Below, one piece after another: positions 25,801 through 36,994 of a stretch of DNA of 64,000 bases. The translations under genes and the position numbers were made by a program. Source of the DNA: Phoebastria nigripes (Eukaryota > Chordata > Aves > Procellariiformes > Diomedeidae); contig JAYKAV010000922.1 of the NCBI GenBank assembly GCA_035582835.1, forward strand, positions 1,028,329-1,092,328, read 5' to 3'. Every line of letters starts with the position of its first letter. Position 1 is the first letter of the stretch. The notes under the pieces were generated by a model. It made no database searches, was not told where the DNA came from, and worked only from the letters and a program-made list of their open reading frames with translations.

Positions 25801-28800
25801 AAAATTCTAGCTTGGTTATATTGTCCTCTTTCTTTACGCAATGCATGCAGTGCATATATCTTTATGCAATGTGACTCTGTAATAAAAATCCTGATTATTT
25901 TATTCTATGGATATCTCCTGCATATTTATGGTATACTTTTATTGCTTAGGTTACTACCTGAATGGAGACCCAATGTAGCTGAATTTCTCTTTCAAAATCA
26001 AAAATCACCCATAGTAAATAACATGCTGTTTAATTCCTAATTTAACACAGAGACAAATACGAATAGTTTGGTACTGAATATCTTCATGCAACTGAACTTG
26101 GAGGTATAAATTTTAAGTAACTATTAGCCATGAACATTTCTTTATATCCTTTTTTATTATGTGCAAAACAGTGTTGGAGTATTAGGCTGATACTGAAGTT
26201 CTGAAATGCAATTCCTACAAAATTGGAAATGAAGAATCAGGTCTTAAAAAAGCTGTCTTAAATTTGCCAGTGCTAGTATTAGACACTGAATTAGACACTG
26301 TAAACTGAAGGGTTATTAAAGGGGTTAAAGTTCTTGGACTCAGCAGTGCTTGTCACAAACTACCTGGCCAAAGGTACTCAAGCAAAGGACTTTTGTTTCT
26401 CACGGCAGTGGGTGGAGGCTCAAAGTTATATTTAAGTATTTTGGGAAAGTCTTGAACCTGGCCCTCTTTGTCCTCAACAGCATGTGGAAAAGAGGTGTCA
26501 GTAAGTATTTCCCACATAGTGAAAAAGACGGTTGCAACAACCCTTGCTGTCCTTTCTACCCTATGCATTTAATCTNTCTTTTCTAAACAGATCTTTTTGC
26601 AGTTCCATCTAAGTTATTTTGCTTAACGCCTTTATATGAATCTAGTTTAAGGTGAACTAAAGCACTAAAATAAAGTGCACAGAATTCTTCAGAGGAGAGA
26701 ACTTCATAAACTGCTACACACCTCTACCAGAAAATCGCAGGTCCTGTAAAGGATGTTTCTGTATTGGCATGGAAATGCTTTTGTATTTCAGTCTTTCCAC
26801 TGCAATTTTATGATTCTTTGATTCACTTGGATGTGAAATTGGTAAACCTGCTGCTCTGTTCTCCACCAGCTTTGACATGATTGACTTTGACTTAATATTC
26901 CCAGCTGAGGGTTGTTTTTTTCTGTTGATATAGTTCCCTTCCAAACACTTGTCATTTTTCTTTTTCATTGTATCTTGATTTCTAAATTATTGTCCTTTTG
27001 TTAACCCTGCAGCTAACACTGAGAATGGATATGTTTGCATTTGTAACTCCTTAAGCTTTTCTACCCTCTCATAAAAATCAAAAGAACATGTCCTTGATCA
27101 TACAGGCAGATACATTGTGCAGGGAGCTGTGTCTCAGATAGTGCTGATATTTTTGTATAAAACTTCAAAGCCTGAGATTCATCCTTTTGTTTAAAGGATA
27201 TGGGGATTGTATAACTTTTTTAAGTAAACAAAATATTACTTTTAAAGACCATTGACAGATTTCCAATGAAATTTCCTTAATGGTGAAATTTTTAAATAAC
27301 CACCTTTTATTACATTTTTCCTCGTTCACTGTTTTATTTTTGGTGTTGTAGTCCTGAATGCCTCTCTTGTCTTGCATACCTGGAGGAAGGGAGGAGTAGG
27401 CAGGCCTGAAGTAGAAGCTGAGCTGTTTTATTTCAGATGTGTCCTTCCCCACCCCTTATGTTCTGGTTTCATTAAATGAAGTGGGTTTTTTCATTTTACA
27501 TATAGGATAGCCANGGAAATCAAGCAATTTGCCCAAGATTTCCTAGGTACCCTGTGATAGCAATGCGTTGTGCCAGATCGCTTGGCTCCTAGCCTAATCT
27601 TCAACTAATCGCAACCATTCCTTCTAGTCTATGTCACCACTAAGACTATTATTTCTATATAAACATAATTGCTTTTCACCAAACAAACAAAAAAAATAGT
27701 TGCAAAGAAATTGCATTTGACTTATTTCAGTAGCCTTGCTATCATATTAATAATTGTTCTCATTATTTTTCTTTCTAGAAAAATATTTGTAGAAATTTTA
27801 GGACCACTAAATAAGCTGGTCTACTCCACGTTTATTAGTCTTCTTTGATTCTGTATTTTTTATGGTTGCATAACATTGCATTCTTGGTTGGAGGGAAAAA
27901 TCTGTTAGTACTTCAAAATCATCTTCTCCCATGCTTCTAGCTTCCCTTTCAGAAATCTGTTAATAAATTTTTGTTTCCCATATGCACTTTTTCTTCCCCA
28001 TATGCACATTTTTGCCCAAAGCAAACTCTTCTCAGCATTTATATTGATGTATGTCCAACATTACTGTAATCCAGTTACAGTTATTTGTGCTGGTGGAATA
28101 TCAGCTAAATCTATTTGCTCCATTTTGTCATGCCTACTTAATATTTTAAAAAGAAAATTAGTGAGATTTTTCCACAACAGTATCAGGTCAAACACAGTTC
28201 ACAGAGTGTACTGTGTAATATTCAGTTTTGCGTTGTGCACCTGTTATTATCAAATTAGGGTGATAGTTGGACATGTGGATTTGAGCCATGTGTTAATCCA
28301 AGTTCATCTTGAAGTGCGTGCCATCCTGTCTAATACAATGGTTCAATTACAGCTGATGAAATTGCATTATCTTTTTAATCCATCTTACTGTGTTGTCTAG
28401 CAATTAGTTGCACATACACATCCCATATTCAAGTGTTTTTGTCTCACATAGGCAGTGACGAACTTTAAAAAAAATGTGGACAGTTAAATCATTTATTAAT
28501 AGAATTTTTTTTATTTACGAATTTTCCAAGTATGAAATAGCCTAGAAGTGTCAGGGAGGTTCAGGGTAAGTTCAGTGGTGTCAAATTCTTTTGAAAAAAA
28601 CTTTTTCCACATCCTGATAAGAGGACATTTCAAATATAGTGTTTTAACAGTGTATGAATAAACGTTACAGTCAAGAGGANGCCTTTGCAGTTCTGCATTG
28701 TTCTGGTTGGGGTGTAGTAAGGTTGCTAAAAGGTCACCTACTGCTTTAAAATATAGGACTATGGGTTTTGTGATAGACATTTTAGCGCTCTGGTACAGGT

Positions 28801-30973
28801 GGCTTTACCCAGTATTATTAGTGTAGATGTGTGTCTGGTCGCAGAATGCGTAGATTCTTTCCACTCCCCAACCATGTTGTAGCTGTTGCTTGCCCTCNTT
28901 TTTTTTTTTTTTTAATATCTTTTCTTGAGTGGCCTTTTTAAAATTTATATGTGAACTTTTTTTGACTTCTGCAATTATCCAGATTTGTCCAAATAGCTTT
29001 GAAAGACATATTTAAACTGGTTTTTTTTAGATTCTGACTGGCATTTGAGAAAGCTGCAATAGCATCCGTATATTCTGGAGTGAACTGGGTAGCTTGCTAT
29101 GTGACAAAAAAGCTGATGGTCTTAAGCTGATGGACACTGCTAATACAGGTCTATGATGATGAAAACGAAATCTGAATTTGGCCTTGTTAGTGTTTTGTCT
29201 TTAAATATATATATATATGGTATATAAACAAATACATTATTATTTTATATATGATTTACAGCATCAATTAATGGTAATATATTTCTTACATAGAGGTAGT
29301 CCTGCTGGAAATGATGCAGTAGTGATTTGGATTATCTTCTGGTAGACAAGTTTTTAGGTGCTCAGGGTTGAGTTACCCTTGAGCACTAGAGGAAAGCAGC
29401 TTTCCGGACAGCTCGCACACCTTCACTCCTTACGCTTGAGTAAAATTGCAGAAACATGGATTCAGTCTTATGTATCTTTACATTTACTTTACACGTATCA
29501 ATGATTTCCCTTAGTTCAGATTTTTAAGTGCTAGCTTCCATATCTACACCTGCAATTCAGAAGTGCATTAATATTTGTTTTTCAAACATGAAGTGACCTT
29601 AACTGTATGCAAAGCTATGAGAGTTCTTGCAGTTGGGCACTTGTTATGTGAGAGGACACAGCCAGGTGTATGATTTTGGCTTTTCAGCAAAGTTCTGAAT
29701 AAACCTTGTATTATAACATGATTGTAGTACAGTTTGGGACAAGCACCTTGAATGAAAATACAGTTAAAACTGATGTTAGTTTCACATGCGACAATTTGAA
29801 TTACAATGTTGTCAAAATATTTTCTCCACTGTTAGAGCATTGCCATAATTTTTCATTAAGAATTACCGCCAGGTTGTATCGTTACGTATTTTAGCAATGC
29901 CTAAGCTTTGAGGAATTTTAGGTTAGTAATTTAGGAGGAATTAAATAATTGAATCAAGTCTTATTGTACCAAAGCATTTGTAAAAATTCATTTATCTCAT
30001 TTGAAAGTATATTTGCAGATAGTCATAGTTGTCTCTTTGTCTTTGAACTCTTTAAAAGTAAATTTGCTTTCATCTTTGGAATGTTAAAACTATGCATATC
30101 ACTTATGAATTCCATTTAATTTTTGTGTACTTAAATCCTAGTTGAACACCAATAGACATAAAAGGATTCTGTCACATAGTCCTGTATTTGTTTTTAAAAA
30201 TTAATGGTTATTTTCTATGGTAAAAGTACCCAAGGCATGCTTAGGTTAAAAGAAAATGTCCAAAAAATGTAGATATATAGGGGTCCAGGATCCACTGAGT
30301 CTTAAGGGGCTAAAGACTGAGTCACCTGAGACTGGAGTATATCCCTGAACCTCTCCAGATGCTTGAAACAATCAGCCCAGGTTTCATACACTTTACACCC
30401 CTGTCACTTCTATGAGAAGAAAGAAAGGAAAAGGCTTGCAAATAAAGATTGCAGGAAAATTTAAGGAAAAGAGATTGTATTAGTAAGAAAAACCCAAGAG
30501 GAAATTTACGGAGAACTCTGTACAGAAGGTTATTGTCAAGCACCAAAGAATTTGNAAAGGGTGAAAAAAGGAGGAGAAAATGATACATCAGTCATGATAA
30601 TGAAGACCTTATGCACAAATAAATGTATTCACATTCATATATATAAGCTGCTGGAGATCTGTTAATTTGTTGCATACATCTTTTCTAGGTGGCTTTATTT
30701 TTAAATTCAGCCTCCTGCTCTCTTTCCATTATGTTTATGTGCATTAGTACATACCAAAGTTTATGCTACAGTTTAGCATTTAGGGCAGATAACATTCTTC
30801 TTGAACTTGTCATTTGCATCTTCTGATGCAATTTTGTTGACAANGTCTTTTCAGGCATGCAGGGAAAAAAAACACTCCCGCGTCTGTTTTGATCACTGGC
30901 AAAGGGGTATCTTTTTCAGTAGTTTGTCTAGATGCTATTTCCACAAGAAAGCACTTTGCCTGTAAAGCTTGTA
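22896..30973. other. AT-rich noncoding stretch upstream of the DLG2 alternative promoter
   Basis: I see no supported exon. The 132-codon open frame at 28002-28400 is low-complexity, has no splice framing and matches nothing known. A TA run lies at 29204-29218. An ancient repeat tail near 24.8 kb is listed separately. If longer DLG2 transcripts cross this window, this is intron. Confidence 0.6.
24795..24900 (+). mobile_element. Ancient amniote CR1/L3-like 3' fragment (tentative)
   Basis: 'gtgattatctggtttgacct' followed by 'actgtataacacagactcc' and 'ctgcattgagctcagtaac' recalls the old amniote LINE tail of the form 'gtgatcatctagtctgacctcctgtataacacaggcc'. The fragment is highly diverged and noncoding. 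The assignment is from memory. Confidence 0.5.
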
Positions 30974-31363
30974 CATATAAATCTGCTTCAGCAGGGTGCC
31001 TGCAAGTTGTGTCAGGGTCAACTAGAAACAGACTAAATCTTCCTGAAAATTGCAAGAGTGTTTTTTGTTTTGTTTTGTTTTTCTCCCGTGGTTTGTCATC
31101 CAGAAAGGGATGCAGGCGCGCGTCCCAGCCATGCAGAGCATTGATTGCTTCTGCCTGCAGCGGGGATGCTGTCAAGTCGCTGCGCGAGTGGAGTCCGGTA
31201 TTGACACAGAGCTGCTGGCCAGCAGCTCATGCTGTGCCCCGCTCCCGCCATGCCCTGCCGCTAGCTGCTGCCAAGGGGGCTGGAGAGGCCCCGGCAAAGG
31301 ACCTCACGTCTGGGAGGAGAAGCACTTTCACGCAAACCGGTCAAAGGAAGCCCTCGGTGTGCC
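30974..31363 (+). promoter_or_regulatory. DLG2: Probable DLG2 alternative promoter and 5'UTR (CpG-rich)
   Basis: The base composition changes sharply to GC- and CpG-rich (for example 'gcaggcgcgcgtcccagcc' at 31111-31129 and 'gtcgctgcgcgagtgg' near 31176) and stays so through the coding exon, whereas the surrounding tens of kilobases are AT-rich. A TATA-like catataaat lies at 30974-30982, but no start site can be fixed from sequence. Because the exon at 31364 starts its own open frame with an ATG and has a donor but no evident upstream acceptor, it should be a first exon, and this is where its promoter must lie. Confidence 0.55.
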
Positions 31364-31445
31364 ATGCACGCACACCTTCCCAAGCAGCACAGCTGCAGCA
31401 GGGGGTCCGAGGGGTCGGATGCCGGCAGGAGCGTGCCTCCCGTAG
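31131..31445 (+). other. Overlapping upstream ORF at the DLG2 alternative start
   Basis: An ATG at 31131 with G at -3 opens a 104-codon frame that ends at 31445, after the main start at 31364 and in a different frame. If transcription begins upstream of 31131, this uORF would compete with the DLG2 start. The peptide is Cys-rich but unrecognised and is more likely a by-product of GC-rich sequence than a protein. Confidence 0.3.
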
Positions 31446-31681
31446 CGAGGGATGCCCACTGTGCTTGTCGTTGGCACCAGCATCCTCCGGGGCTCCAGTA
31501 TAGCTCTCAGGCGCTTCCCTCTTGGGGACCTGGGGGTGCCAGCCAGAGCAGGAGCAAGATTGTCCCTCTGTGGGACACTGTGCGGAANAGCCCCCATAAA
31601 TCCCCAGCCAAGCCACAGGGCAGCCGGGGGGAGTGGTGGTCAGAGTGCGCCTGTGCCCACGGCTGGTCCCCCCCGGTGCAG
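31364..31681 (+). CDS. DLG2: DLG2 (PSD-93) alternative first coding exon, 106 codons
   Basis: DLG2 is a membrane-associated guanylate-kinase scaffold that clusters receptors and channels at neuronal synapses. This exon encodes the whole N-terminus of one isoform, ahead of the three PDZ domains. Residues 7-15 read KQHSCSRGS, 29-35 RDAHCAC, 70-79 WDTVRxSPHK and 95-101 CACAHGW; as I recall the mammalian isoform, these blocks are shared, with divergent Ser/Pro/Gly-rich sequence between them. The start is ATG 31364 (G at -3) because it aligns with the mammalian Met. The exon ends CAG|GTGAGC at 31681/31682, phase 0, exactly fitting the exon at 63177. Cysteines at 11, 33, 35, 95 and 97 are notable. 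There is no L27 domain and no N-terminal CxC like that of the palmitoylated alpha form. Codon 75 is AAN (Lys or Asn; Lys in mammals). The identity is strong; expression is inferred. Confidence 0.93.
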
Positions 31682-34600
31682 GTGAGCCAATTCTTCACTC
31701 TCCAAGCGACTTAGAGGATGCTCCAGGGAAAGAAAGTGAGGTTTGGTGGTGTCGGCAACTTTTCGTGCTGTGTCTTGAATTGTGTTTATTGGTGCTTCTG
31801 GAAAAATTATATGCAAGGGCGAGCTGTCGCCTGGTAATGTCTGTTGTTTGAATATTGATTCTCTGTGGGCTGTGGAAATTGTGGGGTCATCTTGGAAGGG
31901 TTTTCTTGTTAAAATGTTTTGGTTTCTACCTCCAGGTTCTATACACTTTGTATTCCATCGTGTTGTGTAAAGAAAGTATGTGTTTATCCCCCCAACATGC
32001 AATGGATTTTGCCTGCTTCTGTAAACAGTTTGTTTTCAAATTTTGCATGAAGTTAATATGGATATTTTAAATAGAGAACATAGTGGGGGTGTTTTAGATT
32101 TATTAATAAGAGAAAGTGTGACCTGTTTTTCCTCTTTTGAACTTCAAATCTAATTGAAATCTTTAATAAATATGAAATAGCTCTTTAGCTTTCACAAATC
32201 TATAGATTTTTATTTAATGGCAAGGCAGTATATTTTAAAATATAAACCAACCAGGGTCTAGGATGTGTCCAGATACCTGTAAGTAATTAGACTGAGAATG
32301 GTTACACACAAGACAAGCCAGCACTGTGAAATAGAAATCACAGTGACATATCAACACCATATGATGGTTAATATTAAAAAGCATTAACACTTCCTCCACT
32401 GATGCATGTTTTCATTTCTCCCTTAGAAAACTTTCAGCTCATTCAAAAGCTTTGTATTATGTCAACATCAAATCCTTTCATCATAATTTCACACTGAAAA
32501 AGAAGAATTTAATGTTGAAATAGGTTTTTGAGATATATGTTTACTTACTGAAATAGTATACACTAGAGTTTAACTAGCCTTAGCCCACATTGAACATGTG
32601 CACCCTCTCTAGAGATTAAATCAATTCTTTGATGGAAATGTTTTTAATATATTTTCACTGAACAGAAAAGCAATAAGGCAAAGGATTGTCAGATAGTGTA
32701 GCTGTACTTTATCTTGTCTTATGGTCTAAAAAAGTGATGCTCTGTTGACTGAAAGTGATTGCTATATATAAAAAGCTTCATTTTTTGCCTCAAATCTACT
32801 ATCAATTGGAAAAACTAAGCTTTCTGATATATTGTGAGTGAGTGACCAAAATGTTGCATGTGACTACAGTATATGTTACACATTTTCTGTCATATACAAA
32901 GCACGTATGACTATTTATGCTGGAATAAAGCCAATGTTAAAATAATGTATAAAACATAGAACTAGACTGTGTTCTAATTTTAATTATAAAAAGCTCTAAA
33001 CATTTTCTTAGGCTCTAAAGATTTTTGTTTTGGAAAAAGACTAAAGGAAAAAAATACTGTAAAGGAAAGAGTTCCTTGGTTTTCAAAGGTATAGAATTCA
33101 TAAAGAGATAATGAAGGAGCAATTTAAAAAAAAAAAAAAAAAAATTAAAAAAAAGCCACTTCAAAGACTACTTCAGTATCTAAGTTATAGATGCACTGTA
33201 AAGTTACTTCAGTATTTTCAATGCCTTTGTAATCACTTCCACTTGTGTTTAGATAATGTGAAATTGTTCAGGTGTATGTACTTTCTTATATTTAATTTTG
33301 AACTCTGCAGTGTAAACTTCCTTTACTTATTACGTTCTTAATGCCAACTACCTTATTCTGTTTAGGAAAGTCCCTTTCTTGGGTTCTGCCTATAATGAAT
33401 CAATCTACCATCAATCAGACTGATCTTCTGTGCCTAGGGATGGACTGATGTACTTACTTTGGCAAATACTTGGTGTTTTTTATATCATAGAGTTGTGGGA
33501 TAGTTTTTTTCAAGTAATAATCTATCTTTTTTCCTCTGTGTAAAGTAAGCATTGTGCAAGCTATGGGAAGAAAGGAAAGAGTGTGTGTGTGTATATGTGT
33601 GTGTGTGTGTATGTATGTTGTTGTACGTACATACACTTAGACAATCATTTTATCAATTATATTGCATAGATGCAATATGGGAAAATATAATAGAGCTGCC
33701 CTTAATAATTGCCCTTACTTTGGGGATACAAGTTGAAGCCAGTGATGTTTTTTGAGAGCTTTTTTGGGAAAACTGTTGTCTTTGTTGCCAAAATAAGGAG
33801 CAGTAGTGAAACGGTTATATTTGCTGGCCTAAAAAAAAGGAAAATTTATTTGACGTTTCCATCTTATGTGTAACCGTGATAATAAATAAGCTAGTGACAG
33901 CTTCAAAGGTGCAGGTTTTTTTCTGTAAAGTTCTGAGCAGATTTTTCTTCTGCTTGAAATTTTTGGGAGAGACTACCTTCTTCAGGCATAGGAAAGATAC
34001 ATAACACCTTGGAAAAACTACTACTTGATTAGTACTATAGTACCAAATTTAAGGCACAGGTCCTTAATTCCTACAGTGTGTACTAGACAGCTGTTACTAA
34101 TGTACACTTTGTCATCCTGATCCTGATAAAAATGTTGAATTTTATTGAGGACATGGCTCCATTTTCTTTACCAGTTCCTTCTTCTTTAGTATGTCAGAGT
34201 AAAGAATGGCACTCTGGTATTATTAATATTTTAACTGTCTTAGAAATTCTGCTTTGCTAGCTTGCATGTTTGTGTTTGCTCATAGTTTCGTGTTGAGTTG
34301 TGGGTAGAAAAACGGTCTCAATATATCCAAACAGAAATTCATTTGGAATTACAAAAAAAAAAAACCTTTTAATTTTGAAAGTGATTTGAAATCAAGTTTA
34401 GATGGAAATTTGATTCCAAGACCTATTTTTTTTTTTACTTCCAGTCCTTTTTGACAAACCCATTTACAGTTCTGTTTCCTTTATTTAAATGAAAAAGAAA
34501 AAAGGAAAAAAAAAAAGAAGAAAAGTAAGTTAATAGGCAAGTTTTATATGTCCCTGTTGCCTGGAAATATTTCTTGCTTCTCTGCAGTGCACTGGCTACC

Positions 34601-36825
34601 TCTATCACTGTTAGCATCATGGAGTCATATAATTTGTGTGATTCACTCAGGGATTTCATATCTAAGGCTCCAGTGTTATGCTGACTGTGAGAGCTCTGAG
34701 CGAAATTTAGGGGGGGTGAAACGGAGTCAAGGAGGTGACCTGGCTTTTCCATGGGTCTTTCTAACACTGGATGTAGTCAGTAACATTGGATGTACTCTCC
34801 CTCTTGGCACATATAGACTGCTGTCACATATAATCTACTGATTAGTCAGATTAGAAATGTATGATAACATGTGTAGCTGAAAGTGTGCAATTCTTTGTTC
34901 AGAAGGGATGGAGGGAGAGCAGGCTTTATTACCCTGATTATAAGTTGAAGAGGAAATTGCAGAGATTGAACCACTCAGCTTGTTTTAAGAAGTCCAAGGT
35001 ATAAATTTTACTTTGTGGAGTTTATAGGAAAGAGGGCCTCCTCTAAACACCTTTCCAATATGTGTGTAACTGCACTTTTTCAGATTCCTAGAACTCAGTA
35101 TTGTTCTGTTGAAGGGGAAGTAAGAAGGTAGAAGTGGATTCCCATCTTTGGCTGTTTAGAACAGCATCTCTGTTGTTCAGAAGACAATATTGGACTCCAC
35201 TTTTATTCAGCTAACTTTATTTGCTATTAGATTTTTGGCCTTCCTGTTTTGAAACATTCTCAAGGAAAAACATCTCATATCAGGTAGTATCCTGGATGTG
35301 TCATCTGCAAAAATGCATGCATGAGTTTTGTTTTGAAAACTTACATACAAGTGTAAATTTTCACATGTTTTTAAATAGTTTACTGTCAGTGTCACCNTCG
35401 AAGGCTTTTTTGATTGGTTGGTTTTTTCCAGCAATATCAGAAAAAAGTTTTTTTGCAGTCAGTATCTTTTAAAAGAAATAGCATCACTGAGCTGTTTTGT
35501 TACCTGGTAGAGAGGCTTGTGAGCTAAACCGTAGTTTATAGATGTGGCATGACTTAAAAAAGGCAGTGAGCAGCCAAATTCTGAAGTACAAGCTGAGAAT
35601 GGTCTTTTGTCTTCGAAGGCCTTTGGCGCTGGTTCGGAAATTTCAGTATATCATTTGAGAGCTCTTTGCATGGTGAGATGAGGTGAGAGCTAGCTTCGAG
35701 GCATTCTGCTATAGTACTAAAGCAGAAGGTCTATTCAAATAGATACTGGCTCTTCTAACAGTATAAAGAAATGATTTGTCATGGGTGGTGTTTTTGAAAG
35801 CTTAGATTACTCCTTTCAGGTTCAGAGATTCCCGCATGCAACTGGCCATTCTTCTGTCAAGTCACTCCTGGCAATGGAGGTACGCCGAGCTACTTTAGTT
35901 AGCTAAGGGAGATCTTTTCACTCTAATTTAGTCTATTCACATGCCCGGAAAATAGCAGTTAAAGGAGAGCCAAATAATGCTGTTTATTTGGCTTTTAAAC
36001 TTCTTTTCTGTTTAATCTTCAAGGCTATTGAGAGCTAGATGTCATGAGTCAAGAGTTAAAGGTTTGACGTAATTCTGACACTGTTAAGAAGGATAAAACA
36101 GAGAGGAGTAACTCTTTTTCATGGAGAAAGAAGTTCATATCCCATTCTCAGGCTGGTATGCTCTTATCAGTGGATTTAGGCAATAGCTCCTAAGTTTTAG
36201 GAAGATGTATCTTAATTCAGCATCTTGCCTTGGATGGATCATTGTGCTGTATTTATAGAAGTAAAGTCATTTGTACATCTTTTAAGTGACAGCTGCACAG
36301 ATTGCTGACAATGTTTCAAAGCAGAAATACAAAAGCTGTTAGCGTGTTCTTTTGCAAATGAGTAATATTGTTCTAACGATTCCTGTATCCAGTCCCACTG
36401 ACTGACAGAGGACTTTTGAGAAGTCTACAGCATTCTGGGTGACATTCATATCTGACACTCTCCCAGGACAGCTGCTTTAGAAAACATTATGCTTTTACAT
36501 TCACGTTTAACCTATTCCTTCTACCAAAACCAGGAAAGCATTGTTAATACTGAATTCATAGCATTTAGGTTTTGTTTGGCATAAAAAGGAGGTCAAAGAT
36601 TAGCCTTTGAGACCCCTGTGTTGAGGTCAGCAATCTCATTAGCGATGTAGGGAACGTTCCTGGTCAGGAGTAACATGAAATGTTGCAATATTTGTTCGGA
36701 AATACGGTTTCCTTAGTGTAATGGCTGTTCATGTGATTCCGATTTGAAAGATGGACATGGTATGTCATGAAAAGACCAGAAACTAAACATGCTGAGACAC
36801 ATTTGGACTTTCTCTATAACATACA

Positions 36826-36829
<4 letters not shown>
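31682..36829. other. Intronic, no gene seen
   Basis: AT-rich DNA with A runs at about 33117-33135 and 34351-34362 and the GT tract listed separately. Open frames on opposite strands at 34435-34841 overlap each other and match nothing I know. Confidence 0.6.
33581..33620 (+). repeat. (GT)n microsatellite
   Basis: GT dinucleotides are interrupted once by 'atat' and fade into 'atgtatgttg'. Confidence 0.95.
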
Positions 36830-36903
<74 letters not shown>

Positions 36904-36904
36904 N

Positions 36905-36992
<88 letters not shown>
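36830..36992 (+). repeat. 163-nt A tract with one N
   Basis: A homopolymer of A occupies 36830-36992, with a single N at 36904, followed by an A-rich degenerate tail to about 37015. The poly-Lys and poly-Phe frames over it are artefacts. The body upstream (ending 'cataacatacaggtt') is not a recognisable retrogene, and no target-site duplication is evident. The reported length is doubtful. Confidence 0.95.

Positions 36993-36994
<2 letters not shown>

Noticed and set aside
30889..31503. 204-codon open frame, the longest in the window
   Set aside because: It is an out-of-frame shadow of the CpG-rich promoter and DLG2 exon; GC-rich DNA has few stops and the peptide resembles no family.
31328..31616. 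Minus-strand frames of about 90 codons over the DLG2 exon
   Set aside because: They are antisense shadows of the DLG2 coding exon.
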